This document shows positions 18,874 through 28,322 of a stretch of DNA of 64,000 nt, one piece after another. The DNA is from Sphingobacterium puteale. GTDB lineage: Bacteria > Bacteroidota > Bacteroidia > Sphingobacteriales > Sphingobacteriaceae. The notes below the pieces were generated by a model. The model made no database searches. It worked only from the letters and a program-made list of their open reading frames with translations, and had not been told where the DNA came from. Both the position numbers and the translations under genes were made by a program. The stretch is taken from the NCBI RefSeq assembly GCF_003627955.1, contig NZ_RBWS01000008.1, positions 1-64,000 of the forward strand, written 5' to 3'. Numbering within the stretch: the stretch's first letter is position 1; each line of letters begins with the position of its first letter.

Positions 18874-20391
18874 ATGAAAAGAACATTTATATATACATTT
18901 TTGCTAGGTGCAAGTTTAAGTTTGCTGTCCTGTGGTAAAGACTTTTTGAATATTACACAGATCGATAAATTGACAGGTAACAACTATTGGACAAGCAAAG
19001 GCGATGTGGAGCAATATATGGGCGGGATCTATTCCACATTCAGAGAGGCAACCATGACCAATATCTTTTTTCCTGCGTCAGGCGATCTGCGTTGTGCGCC
19101 TACTAATCGAACAAGTGCAACTTCAGGGGCCGGACGGGACTATATCTCACTGTTAAGACAGAATAATTTAAACAGTATTTTGACCAGAAGTGATGAAAAT
19201 CAGGATGATAATTTTTCCTATTTCAGATTTCCCCGCATCACGCAATGGAATAATTTCTATAAAATGGTGCAAAATGCCAATATCATCTGTTATCAGATCG
19301 ATAATAAGGATATGCCTTTTTTGTCTGAAGAACAGAAAAAGGCGTATAAAGCAGAGGCGATTTTCCTAAGATCGTTAGCTTACTTCTTTATGGTGCGCTT
19401 ATACGGTGATGTCCCTTATTATACGGATGTCAATACAGATCCATTGCCACGTACCAATATGGTTACAGTTTTAAGAAATGTTTCTGCAGAATTGGATGCT
19501 TCTTACAAAGACTTACCATGGACATATGACGATCCATCGATTGTAGCAGTAAAGGCTATGCGGGGCAGTGCCTTGGCGCTCAATATGCATGTCAATATGT
19601 GGATAGCAGGTTTTGCTAATGAGGATAAGGCTCCTTATTATGAAAAAGTCGCTTCGATGGGACGGGAACTGATGGAAGAGAATGGCGGTGCATATACTTT
19701 ATTGAGTCTAACTCGTACAAAGGATATTTTTAAAGGTCGTACCAAAGAAGGTTTATTTGAAATTGTTCAGAATTTCAATTATGGCGAAAGTTTTCATCTT
19801 TCTGCTTCCTATTCAGATTATGTTTTACATGCGCCAAATAAAGTGACAACGAAATCATATATCTATTATGATCCAAAATTTATGGAGAAAATGTACCCAC
19901 CTGCGGAACAAGATCTGCGTAAAACATATTGGTTTGACGATGATATTTATGCTACAAATGGCGATTTTCAATGCCTAAAATTTGCCAATGTATTTATGGA
20001 GGAAGGCGAAGACAACAACCCGGATGATAATCAGATGATTTTCCGTTATTCGGATCCGATACTCCTTCGCGCTGAGGCATTGGCGGAATTAAATCGGGAT
20101 GAAGAGGCCCGGGCCGTGGTCAATGTGATTCGCAAACGCGCTGAGGCAGCTGATATTATGGAATCTGGAGATGATCTTAAAGATGCGATCTGGTGGGAAC
20201 GTGTTCGCGAATTGCTCGGTGAAGGAAACTTCTATTATGATCTGGTGCGTACGAAAAAGGTTATTAATTCGGAGTATACCCCAGCTCCAATGTCGGTAGG
20301 TGCTTTTAATGGCGGCGGCTGGACATGGCCGATCGATAAATCTGCTTTGGTAAATAATCCATATATGCGCTTAAACAATTATTGGAACTAA
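18874..20391 (+). CDS. RagB/SusD-family lipoprotein (M60 operon, second pair)
   Basis: A 505-residue lipoprotein with lipobox LLSC (Cys20) and the SusD core: AYKAEAIFLRSLAYFFMVRL, later FRYSDPILLRAEALAELN, then IWWERVRELLGEGNFYYDLV and a closing NNYWN. It lies 12 bp after its SusC and 12 bp before a FAS1 lipoprotein gene, repeating the gene order of the first half of the operon. It would act as the surface lid and binding subunit of the 15688-18861 transporter. Confidence 0.94.
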   Translation: MKRTFIYTFLLGASLSLLSCGKDFLNITQIDKLTGNNYWTSKGDVEQYMGGIYSTFREATMTNIFFPASGDLRCAPTNRTSATSGAGRDYISLLRQNNLNSILTRSDENQDDNFSYFRFPRITQWNNFYKMVQNANIICYQIDNKDMPFLSEEQKKAYKAEAIFLRSLAYFFMVRLYGDVPYYTDVNTDPLPRTNMVTVLRNVSAELDASYKDLPWTYDDPSIVAVKAMRGSALALNMHVNMWIAGFANEDKAPYYEKVASMGRELMEENGGAYTLLSLTRTKDIFKGRTKEGLFEIVQNFNYGESFHLSASYSDYVLHAPNKVTTKSYIYYDPKFMEKMYPPAEQDLRKTYWFDDDIYATNGDFQCLKFANVFMEEGEDNNPDDNQMIFRYSDPILLRAEALAELNRDEEARAVVNVIRKRAEAADIMESGDDLKDAIWWERVRELLGEGNFYYDLVRTKKVINSEYTPAPMSVGAFNGGGWTWPIDKSALVNNPYMRLNNYWN

Positions 20392-20403
20392 AAGGAACGA
20401 ACG

Positions 20404-21138
20404 ATGAAGAATTTTTTAAAAATAGGGACATTTATTTTATTCATAGGACTCGTGTTAAACGCTTGTAAAAAAGAGGATTATTTGGATACAGGGGTTCACG
20501 ACCCAAAATACAAGGGGACGATATGGCAATATCTAGAGAGTAGGCCTGATCTTTTTGATACCCTGACTGTTGCGCTTAAAATAGCCAAATTGGATGTGGT
20601 GTTGCAAAATGAGGAAGTTACTTTCTTCGCTCCTCCGGATCCATCCATTATGAAATCGGTGTGGTTACTTAACGAGGCCCTTTTTCGTTCCGGACAGGAT
20701 TCCGTCACCTCTTTTGATCAAATTAAGCCTGAGATCTGGCGTAAATACCTATCGCGGTATATTCTCAAAGGAAAATATGTAGCAAAAGATTTTGGGCAAT
20801 TGGATACATTGAAATTGGATTCTTATCCGGGCGGGGTTTATAAAACATTTGACAATACGGAAATGAATATTGGTGTATTTTATAATGATGTCCGTGCAAA
20901 TGATAATCAACTTATTAAATATGCGGGTTACAGACAATTGTATTTCAATTATCCGTTCAGTATCCCGGGCTTAGAGGACTATCTGATCCCTTTTATTACA
21001 GCTCCTGTTGCCACTTCAGATATTCAGCCAACGAATGGGGTGTTGCATGTGTTGCAATTTTCAAAACATGCACTTGGTTTTCGTAGTGAGTTATTTGCTG
21101 AAGATGTAATGGTACAGGGTATTTTACCTAAAAACTGA
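20404..21138 (+). CDS. Fasciclin (FAS1)-domain lipoprotein, second copy
   Basis: A 244-residue lipoprotein (lipobox LNAC, Cys21) with one FAS1 domain: TIWQYLESRPDLFDTLTVAL at the start, VTFFAPPDPSIMKSV as the H1 region, and TNGVLHVLQF as the H2 region. It is the positional counterpart of the FAS1 gene at 13941 but clearly diverged from it in sequence. It may hold together or extend the SusCD surface complex. Spacing is 12 bp to the SusD before it and 15 bp to the gene after it. Confidence 0.82.
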   Translation: MKNFLKIGTFILFIGLVLNACKKEDYLDTGVHDPKYKGTIWQYLESRPDLFDTLTVALKIAKLDVVLQNEEVTFFAPPDPSIMKSVWLLNEALFRSGQDSVTSFDQIKPEIWRKYLSRYILKGKYVAKDFGQLDTLKLDSYPGGVYKTFDNTEMNIGVFYNDVRANDNQLIKYAGYRQLYFNYPFSIPGLEDYLIPFITAPVATSDIQPTNGVLHVLQFSKHALGFRSELFAEDVMVQGILPKN

Positions 21139-21153
21139 TTTGACTGACAGATT

Positions 21154-22749
21154 ATGAAAAGAATAAAATTAGACAAAATTTGGTATGCGATGCTAGTTCT
21201 TGCGCTTGGCTTCTCTTCTTGCTCAAAAGACATTGCATTAGGTACAGATCCTTATGCTGGCGGAAAAGAGTCATTAGGCGTCGGGTTTTACACGAGTTAT
21301 GCCAACCCAGAAATAGCAAAACCCGGAGAGTTAGTGGATTTTTATGTGAAAGGAATTAAGCCTTATCTCGGGAAAATCAATTTTTCAGTCAATGATACAA
21401 AGGTTGAAGTTATTACCGCAAAAGATTCACTGGTCACGATAAAAGTCCCAGCAGAAATATCATCCGGGAACGCAAAAATTGAAGTAGATGGACAGGTATT
21501 TTATGGGCCTAGACTGGATATTGAAGGGAATGCGTCCTTGGATGAGAATTATGGTATGGTGAATGGTTTCCGTTTTGCAGTAAGTGATATTCTGCCCAAT
21601 GCAGGTGGCTATATCGTGACCGGATCGTTTATCAATTTCGAAAATGAGGCTGTCGATAAAAAAGTGTTTCGGAATGGTATCCATTTTATTGACGCAAATG
21701 GTAAGTCAGCGACTACGATGACTTTTGGAGAAGGGGCCTCAGGTGGTGGTGGCATAAATTCCGTTACGAAAATGACGGACGGTAAATTTGTCATTGGTGG
21801 ACCATTCGGAACTTTTGACAAACGCCGTGTTAATAATATCGCCAAACTAAACACAGACGGAAAACTGGATACGATGATTGTGGATGTTGTTAATACAACA
21901 GACAATCCAAGAAACTCACGTGATACGGTTTCAGCATTTAATGGTGGTATTCTTGGAAACGCACCTTTAAAAGTTTTTGCGGTGTCGGACAATATGGTTG
22001 TTGCGGTAGGGAACTTTAAGGATTATTATAAAATTGATTATACCTATTCGTCGAGGGATAATAGACGGTATTTATTGACTGAGGCAAAGAATGTGATCAG
22101 GATGAAGGCAGATGGATCTTTGGATTCTACCTTCGCATTTAAAAACCAAGGTGCCAACGGCAATATTATGGACGCTGCCTTAATTGATAATGACCGTGTG
22201 GTTATTGTCGGTGCATTTACTTCCTATAATGGTAAAGCGGTTCCGGGAATCGCCTGTATTAAGAAAGACGGCACGTTAGATCCTTCTTTTAATCTAGCCG
22301 GCACAATAGATCGGATTTTGAAGATCACTTACAATGAGCAGTTAAAGAAAATTGCTATTGCGGGAGTTTTTAAGGGCCTAGGAGCTAATGGTAAAGTTAA
22401 TGGAGCCGCGATCTTAAATACAGATGGTACGGTAGATGATCAGTTTGTCTTTCAGGATGCAGGCAATGGCATTCCCACCTTTGCACAGGTATTGAACAAT
22501 GGCCGGGTAATCATTGATGGCACGATGGAAAGTTACAACAACGTGCGCCGGACCAATATGTTGATTCTCGAAAAAGATGGTTCGCTGTTACAGAAGTACA
22601 ACAGTCAGGCCCCTTTTTCTGGAGCTATCCGGAAAGTGGTGGAGACAAAATCATCCTTGGGTTTACCAGCATTACTAATAGGAGGGAGCATCAGCCAATA
22701 TGGAAAAAAAACCGTTGGCAATTTCTTCCGATTGGAAGTCAAAGAATAA
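21154..22749 (+). CDS. DUF5008-like lipoprotein: TIG-like domain plus delta-60-type repeats
   Basis: A 531-residue lipoprotein (lipobox FSSC, Cys near 23). Residues about 43-125 look like an IPT/TIG immunoglobulin-like domain (GELVDFYVKGIKPYLGKINF). The remainder is a set of about six beta-propeller-like repeats of the delta-60 type, seen as recurring blocks such as GFRFAVSDI, FVIGGPFGTF, VVAVGNFKDYY, VVIVGAFTSYNG and IAIAGVFKGLG, followed by NTDG or KADG turns. This architecture suggests a protein- or glycan-binding surface module with no enzyme activity. It takes the slot held by the DUF5007-like gene in the first half of the operon, and marks the switch from transport genes to the protease section. 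Confidence 0.7.
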   Translation: MKRIKLDKIWYAMLVLALGFSSCSKDIALGTDPYAGGKESLGVGFYTSYANPEIAKPGELVDFYVKGIKPYLGKINFSVNDTKVEVITAKDSLVTIKVPAEISSGNAKIEVDGQVFYGPRLDIEGNASLDENYGMVNGFRFAVSDILPNAGGYIVTGSFINFENEAVDKKVFRNGIHFIDANGKSATTMTFGEGASGGGGINSVTKMTDGKFVIGGPFGTFDKRRVNNIAKLNTDGKLDTMIVDVVNTTDNPRNSRDTVSAFNGGILGNAPLKVFAVSDNMVVAVGNFKDYYKIDYTYSSRDNRRYLLTEAKNVIRMKADGSLDSTFAFKNQGANGNIMDAALIDNDRVVIVGAFTSYNGKAVPGIACIKKDGTLDPSFNLAGTIDRILKITYNEQLKKIAIAGVFKGLGANGKVNGAAILNTDGTVDDQFVFQDAGNGIPTFAQVLNNGRVIIDGTMESYNNVRRTNMLILEKDGSLLQKYNSQAPFSGAIRKVVETKSSLGLPALLIGGSISQYGKKTVGNFFRLEVKE

Positions 22750-22767
22750 CCTCAAAAAGAACCAGAT

Positions 22768-24507
22768 ATGAAAAAATATATTCAACTCATCAAAAAAATA
22801 ATCTACTGTACGGGCGGAGTGTTGCTTCTAGCGGCCTGCAATAAAGATTTTCCAAATCTGCTTCAGAATTTTCAGGAGGCAAAAGATAGCCCTGAGAATA
22901 GGGATAAAGTTTTAATGGTTATTGTAGATGGGTTGTCGGGGCCTGTGGTGCAATCCCTCGAGCCGACCAATCTCATTGAGATGACCCGAAATGGTATGGT
23001 CACCTACGGTAGCCTTGCTGATCCAACTACTGATTTTCAAATGACCAATGAAGCAGTTGTATCATCCTTGCTCACAGGTGTAAATGCGAATAAAAATAAG
23101 GTAATATCCAATGATCTATCGACATTGAATGTTGCGGCTTACCCGACTATATTCAGCCGGTTGAAATCTGTTCAGGGGAAACAAGTTTCCAGTCTGTACA
23201 CATCTTCTTCTACTTATGCTACTTATCTGGGAAAAGACGCCCATTTGGAAAAGAGTGCTACAGACGAAACGGTTCTGGCGGCTGCTAATAAAGGTCTGGC
23301 AACTGATTCGGCGGATTTAAACGTAGTGCATTTGGTGGATGTAGACAAAGCCGGAGCGAGCGCTGAATATTCGGACAAGTCCACAGCGTATGTCAATGCA
23401 ATCAAGAAAATGGATCAGCAAGTTCAGCAGCTCGTCAATACGATTAAGGCCCGTAAGTCCTATATCAATGAAAATTGGCTGGTCATTGTGACCTCTGGTA
23501 GAGGCGGCGATTCCAAGGATCCCGTAACAGATTTTACGGCATTTGGTGATGCCAAACGTGCGACTTACACGCTGATGTATTCCCCTAAATTTGCACGTAA
23601 GATTTTACCAAGACCTAGTTCCAAAGATGTGCCTTTTGTGGGCGCAGCAACACGTTATACCTATGCATCAAATAATCAAGTGATAGCTTCGCTAGCCGAT
23701 GCGAATCAGTTTAATATGGGAGTGGGGTCTGATTGGACAATTACCTTGTTCTTCAAGTTTAATGTTCCAGACGAGGAATATATTTATCCTGTTTTTTTAG
23801 CTAAACGAGAATCTGCATTTTCAGGAAGTTCTCCAGGCTGGAATCTATTTATTGAATATGGCGCTTGGGGATTCAATAGTCCAATATGCGATCAGGCTTT
23901 CGGGTCAAAGGTCAACGATGGGAAATGGCATGCCTTAACGACTGTTATCAAAAGGAGCGGGGAAAAGGATTCTATTTATTTATACACGGATGGAACTACA
24001 GGTTCTGTGTCTGGGAAATTTTCTCAACAGCAGGTGAAGAATAATAATTCCTTGGATAATTCGGTCCCTTTGCAGATTGGTTATAATAAAGGCAATGGCA
24101 ATCCGGATGCAGATTTTTCAATATGTAATCTTCAGATTTATAATAGAGCATTTACACTGGAGGAGGTACAACGGTATGGCGGTGTTACTCACATTGATAA
24201 TACTTATCCGTTTTGGAATAATCTACAAGGATATTGGCCAGGTTATGATGATGTAAATACAAGTAAATTAACAGAGAAGACAAGGAAAGGAAATGATTTT
24301 ACGATTAAAGGCCCTACTTCTTGGACTAGTTTCAATGAAATAGTGCCATTTTTTCAGCCGCCAATCGGAGAATCTTTTTTTCGTCAGGTTCCCAATGCGG
24401 TGGATGTTCCCTTTATGATTTATCAATGGTTAGGAATCACAGTGGAAAGTGCCTGGAATCTTGATGGCAAAAGCTGGAGCCCCAACTATGCACAAATAAG
24501 AAATTAA
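22768..24507 (+). CDS. AlkP-fold/LamG lipoprotein (DUF4983 type), probable pseudoenzyme
   Basis: A 579-residue lipoprotein (lipobox LAAC, Cys24). Residues about 46-285 follow the alkaline phosphatase/phosphodiesterase superfamily: VLMVIVDG with Asp54, then SSLLTGV. By an ungapped alignment made by eye, the catalytic Thr/Ser position falls on Asn94. The HG after LLTG is NK (110-111), the DxxGH motif is D193-KAG-Ala197, and the usual SDHGG is SGRGG (243-247), so most metal ligands look lost. A LamG/concanavalin-like domain follows (about 300-470), and after it comes an AlkP-like last segment (IYQWLGI, 551-557). It is therefore likely a binding protein. It precedes the M60 gene by 18 bp; a paralogue follows M60. 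Confidence 0.75.
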   Translation: MKKYIQLIKKIIYCTGGVLLLAACNKDFPNLLQNFQEAKDSPENRDKVLMVIVDGLSGPVVQSLEPTNLIEMTRNGMVTYGSLADPTTDFQMTNEAVVSSLLTGVNANKNKVISNDLSTLNVAAYPTIFSRLKSVQGKQVSSLYTSSSTYATYLGKDAHLEKSATDETVLAAANKGLATDSADLNVVHLVDVDKAGASAEYSDKSTAYVNAIKKMDQQVQQLVNTIKARKSYINENWLVIVTSGRGGDSKDPVTDFTAFGDAKRATYTLMYSPKFARKILPRPSSKDVPFVGAATRYTYASNNQVIASLADANQFNMGVGSDWTITLFFKFNVPDEEYIYPVFLAKRESAFSGSSPGWNLFIEYGAWGFNSPICDQAFGSKVNDGKWHALTTVIKRSGEKDSIYLYTDGTTGSVSGKFSQQQVKNNNSLDNSVPLQIGYNKGNGNPDADFSICNLQIYNRAFTLEEVQRYGGVTHIDNTYPFWNNLQGYWPGYDDVNTSKLTEKTRKGNDFTIKGPTSWTSFNEIVPFFQPPIGESFFRQVPNAVDVPFMIYQWLGITVESAWNLDGKSWSPNYAQIRN

Positions 24508-24525
24508 CCGATAGAATAGACCATT

Positions 24526-26535
24526 ATGAATAAAAGATATATAGTATTTGGATTTATTGCCGGGATGATCGCTTTAGTATCTTCCTGTGGTAAAGAAGGC
24601 TTCGATTTTAAGGATGGCTATCAGCAAGGAGACGAAACAGAGTCTCCCATTATGACAGATACAACCATGGGGAAGGCGGATAAAAGTTTATACCATCGTG
24701 CCCGTATCTATCCGGGGCTTGTAGGCGAAAATGTGAGACGTATTCAGGATACAACATTGTCCTTGTTGATAGACCGAGAATATATCAGTGATTTTCAATA
24801 CAAAGTAAGTTATACACCATCACCAATATACAGTACCGGGTTATATGCGCCCGCAGGAGAAAATGTTCGAATCACTGTCCCTGCTGGGGTAGTGGGCCTA
24901 ACAGCACAGATTGGTGTACATACGGACAACATTACAGGTAAAGATGCTCCACGACGTGATGCCATTATCTATACCCGAAAAGAGTTATTTCCAGGAAATA
25001 ATTATGTCGGTAATCTTTATGGTGGTACATTATGGATTATTAGTCAAAAAACAAGACCAACTCCTGTTAACTTAAAAATATCTGGAGCGACCAAAGCCAA
25101 TGATTTTGTCCTTGGAAAAATGACGGTCTCGGATTGGCAGAAGCAGGTTTTGGCTAATGATGTGCCTTGGATGGATCTTATTGGCAAAAGAACAGCATTT
25201 TCAGTTCCTCGCTCGCTTGTCGTAAAGATGATTCAATCAGGTAAGATGGATCATGTGGATGAGGCTTTGCAGCTTTGGGATGATTCGTATGAAAAGGATT
25301 ATTACAACTGGATGGGTCTTTCTCCCACTGCCGCTAACCCAATAAATCGTTACCCAAGCTTATGGGAGCGCGGAGTGATGGATATTCACCCTTCCCTCGG
25401 TTATGCCCATAGCGGAAGTCCATGGATCATGCAGGAAGATGAATATTGGTTGGATGAATTGACAAACCCGAATACCATAAAAAAAGGAACTTCATGGGGA
25501 ACCTATCATGAGGTAGGACATAACTATCAAGCGGGATCGTCTTGGAGCTGGTCTGACTTAGGTGAAACAACAAATAATCTTTTTATTTTTAATGCGGCCC
25601 GAAATCGAGGTGAGACTAACCGAATTGATTTTCATCCTGCTTTAAAAACGTCTATCCCAGGAGCGTTGAAGTTTGCTGCCTATAACGAAGTTAAGACATT
25701 CAAACCATTTCCTGCTGGTTATGGGCTTGATGCAGATGATCCATTTGCCCGCCTAACCCCATTTCTGCAGATATTTGATAAAGTGAAAGGAAAAAACGGC
25801 CAGTCTGGCTGGGATTTCTTCCCTTACATTTATAGTAAAGCAAGAAATGAAAATTTCTTCACCTCCTTGGATCAAGCGAAAAAAGATTATTTCTTCAGAC
25901 AATTATGTCATTTTACGGGTAAGGACTTCCAGCGTTTCTTTTTTGCTTGGGGTATTCCAATCAGTACCGCCGCAAAACGGGAGATGCGTAATTTGTACCC
26001 TCCTATGGCGAATAAAATTTGGGATTATAATCCCCTGACTTTTACCGGAGGAGACGAGGTTCTGCCCACAAAGTACAGCCTTCCGAGAGCTGCTTTTGTT
26101 TATACATCGAACGTCTCCACTGCTACAGGTGAGAGTACGGGTAAAATTGATGCAATGCAAGATGGAAAATCTGATACATATTGGCATACATGCTATTCCG
26201 GATGTAGTGTTGCAACGAATTTGCCGGTAGAAATTATGATAGATATGAAGACAATTAATGCATTTAAAGGATTTTTTATTCAGAATAGACAGAATAATAC
26301 CTATGCAACAAAAGTCACTGTACGTATCAGTCAAGATAATAGGAACTGGGTGGACATGGGGACATATGATCTAGCCAAATCTTCGGAAACAACCGCACAA
26401 CGAAATGTGATGCGAGAGTTCACTTTCGATAAAATTGTGGAGGCACAATATATGAAATTCTCATTTCCGGAGAAAAATCTGAGTGGAGAAAACCATGTTG
26501 CACTAGCGGAGTTAGGAGTGTTTTACGATATATAA
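24526..26535 (+). CDS. M60-family zinc metallopeptidase lipoprotein with C-terminal discoidin domain
   Basis: A 669-residue surface lipoprotein (lipobox VSSC, Cys21) of the peptidase M60/enhancin-like family, which cuts mucin-type O-glycoproteins. An N-terminal accessory sandwich covers about 70-190 (RITVPAGVVGLTAQIGVHTD). The gluzincin catalytic site is H328-EVG-H332, with the third ligand Glu347 in DLGETTNN. The helical C-terminal part of the catalytic unit runs to about 500. A discoidin/F5-8C-like carbohydrate-binding domain follows (about 515-667, with DGKSDTYWHTCYSG and AELGVFYD). All expected catalytic residues are present. It lies between the two AlkP-fold paralogues, with gaps of 18 and 6 bp. 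It is the only clear hydrolase in the 12-gene operon and defines its probable target as glycosylated protein. Confidence 0.92.
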   Translation: MNKRYIVFGFIAGMIALVSSCGKEGFDFKDGYQQGDETESPIMTDTTMGKADKSLYHRARIYPGLVGENVRRIQDTTLSLLIDREYISDFQYKVSYTPSPIYSTGLYAPAGENVRITVPAGVVGLTAQIGVHTDNITGKDAPRRDAIIYTRKELFPGNNYVGNLYGGTLWIISQKTRPTPVNLKISGATKANDFVLGKMTVSDWQKQVLANDVPWMDLIGKRTAFSVPRSLVVKMIQSGKMDHVDEALQLWDDSYEKDYYNWMGLSPTAANPINRYPSLWERGVMDIHPSLGYAHSGSPWIMQEDEYWLDELTNPNTIKKGTSWGTYHEVGHNYQAGSSWSWSDLGETTNNLFIFNAARNRGETNRIDFHPALKTSIPGALKFAAYNEVKTFKPFPAGYGLDADDPFARLTPFLQIFDKVKGKNGQSGWDFFPYIYSKARNENFFTSLDQAKKDYFFRQLCHFTGKDFQRFFFAWGIPISTAAKREMRNLYPPMANKIWDYNPLTFTGGDEVLPTKYSLPRAAFVYTSNVSTATGESTGKIDAMQDGKSDTYWHTCYSGCSVATNLPVEIMIDMKTINAFKGFFIQNRQNNTYATKVTVRISQDNRNWVDMGTYDLAKSSETTAQRNVMREFTFDKIVEAQYMKFSFPEKNLSGENHVALAELGVFYDI

Positions 26536-26541
26536 AAGACT

Positions 26542-28305
26542 ATGAAAAGATATTTTAATCGAATTAAAGTAGCGATATGCGCTTTGGCGATATTAACGGT
26601 TTGGGTAGGTTGTACTAAATATGAAAATCCCCCAGCTGTATATGAGGATTTAGAGCAAGTTGGAGATGGAACAGTGAAAAGAAAAGTTCTTTTTATTTCA
26701 ATTGATGGTGCAGTAGGTGCTGAAATAAAGAAAATTATGCCGACAAATATTGCGGAGCTTTTGAAGACAAGTAAATATACATTTGAATCTGTTGCGAATA
26801 ATAACACAAAAAACGCGGCTACTTGGATGACAATGATGAGTGGTGTCTCTGCGGACATGCATGGGATAGAGGACGATTCCTATATTCCTAAACCAAATGA
26901 AAACAATCCCCATGCTACTCCAGTAGGTTATCCTTCTATTTTGTACCGTATTTCCACACTTGCTCCTACCACGAAATCCTTTGTTGTCGCCCGTGATCAG
27001 GCAATTAATACGAAATTGCTCGTAAGTGCAGATGAGACATTTGATGCCACATCCGACGAAGCGGTAAAGAAACAAGTGGTTGAAGTATTGGCAAAGAAGA
27101 ATCCTGGTATTGCTATTGTACAGTTTAAGGATGTGCTTACAGCAGGCGAGCAATATGGCTTTTCTGCATCTCAAACGGGGTATGTTGACGCCGTAAAGAA
27201 AGTAGATGGTTACATTGGCGAGATTCTTACCGCATTGAAAGCGAGAACAAATTATAAAACTGAAGATTGGCTGGTTATTTTGACGAGTAATCATGGTGGT
27301 GTTGATAAGTCATATGGCGGCGATTCATTTGCAGAAAGAAATACCTTCACGATATTTCAGAATAACAATTTCAAACAATTGGAGCTTAAGACCGAGATGA
27401 TTAAATCGATGCGTTTTTTCGGATTCTATGATGCTGGGCAAAGTAGCTATACTTACTATAATCCAATAGCTTTTAGAGGACGGAATAATCCTGTCCTACC
27501 GAATGAAACAATTTATGATGTTGCGAAAACTGGAGAGTTTACGGTCGATGCAAAGGTGAAAATGAATCCAACCAATGGTGCTTTCGATTATGCTTCTAAT
27601 GCTCCTTTTTTAGGCAAGAATGCAGCAAGAACTGGCTCTACTTCGGGTTGGGCATTCTTTAAATCGGGAAATGCGTTAACCTTCTTTTTGGCAGATGGTA
27701 GTACAAATGTACAGCCTGGAATGGGGCCGGTATCCTCTGCAGGTGAATGGACACATATTGCTGCAGTTGTCTCCACGATTAATAATGTTCCTACAGTTAA
27801 GGTATATGTGAATGGTTTGAAGACGGGGGAGGCGAGTAGTGCGACACTCAACCTGAGTAAAGCCCTATCGACGACAGGCTTGACTTTTGGGTATTTCCCT
27901 TATATATTTTCGGGCCGCCCTGTTGATATGCAGTTATGTGATGTACATATTTACAATAAGGCATTGGATGAGGCTGCGATTAAGAAGAATGCGACTCGTG
28001 TTGGTATTCCTGATGCTGAGTTCGCTGGCTCTGGTCTGATTGGTTATTGGCCGATGGAAAGCTTGGTCAACAATAAATTTATGAATAAGATTACTGGTAA
28101 TCCGGATATAGAAGCACAGGGAGCTTCGAGAACCGTGTTGAGTGGTAATAATCTTCCTTATGTGGATCCAAATGCGATTTTGATTCAGCCTGAGGATATG
28201 TTTACTCAAATTTTTTATTGGTTGGAAATTCAAACTCAACGTACTTGGAATCTTCAAGGACAAGTATTCCTAAATAAATATGAAGTAGAGTTCCTAAAGC
28301 CTTAA
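26542..28305 (+). CDS. AlkP-fold/LamG lipoprotein (DUF4983 type), second copy, probably altered active site
   Basis: A 587-residue lipoprotein (lipobox WVGC, Cys24), paralogous to the gene at 22768. The AlkP-like part (about 47-290) keeps Asp55 (SIDG), the HGI after the MMSG turn (107-109) and a near-canonical SNHGG (249-253, Asp replaced by Asn). The presumed nucleophile position falls on Asn91 by ungapped alignment, and the DxxGH motif is replaced by LTAGE (199-203). A LamG-like domain spans about 320-485 (WTHIAAVVSTINNVPTVKVY). The protein then resumes with GYWPMES and an AlkP-type end, MFTQIFYWLEI (553-563). It is less decayed than its partner, so weak or changed chemistry is possible. 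It starts 6 bp after the M60 stop. Confidence 0.75.
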   Translation: MKRYFNRIKVAICALAILTVWVGCTKYENPPAVYEDLEQVGDGTVKRKVLFISIDGAVGAEIKKIMPTNIAELLKTSKYTFESVANNNTKNAATWMTMMSGVSADMHGIEDDSYIPKPNENNPHATPVGYPSILYRISTLAPTTKSFVVARDQAINTKLLVSADETFDATSDEAVKKQVVEVLAKKNPGIAIVQFKDVLTAGEQYGFSASQTGYVDAVKKVDGYIGEILTALKARTNYKTEDWLVILTSNHGGVDKSYGGDSFAERNTFTIFQNNNFKQLELKTEMIKSMRFFGFYDAGQSSYTYYNPIAFRGRNNPVLPNETIYDVAKTGEFTVDAKVKMNPTNGAFDYASNAPFLGKNAARTGSTSGWAFFKSGNALTFFLADGSTNVQPGMGPVSSAGEWTHIAAVVSTINNVPTVKVYVNGLKTGEASSATLNLSKALSTTGLTFGYFPYIFSGRPVDMQLCDVHIYNKALDEAAIKKNATRVGIPDAEFAGSGLIGYWPMESLVNNKFMNKITGNPDIEAQGASRTVLSGNNLPYVDPNAILIQPEDMFTQIFYWLEIQTQRTWNLQGQVFLNKYEVEFLKP

Positions 28306-28322
28306 CTAATTACCCCTTTGAA

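Noticed and set aside
26698..27294. 198-codon minus-strand frame opposite the second AlkP-fold gene
   Set aside because: Its composition is rich in Cys, Ile and Arg, as expected for antisense of a coding strand. The sense gene has clear domains and operon spacing.
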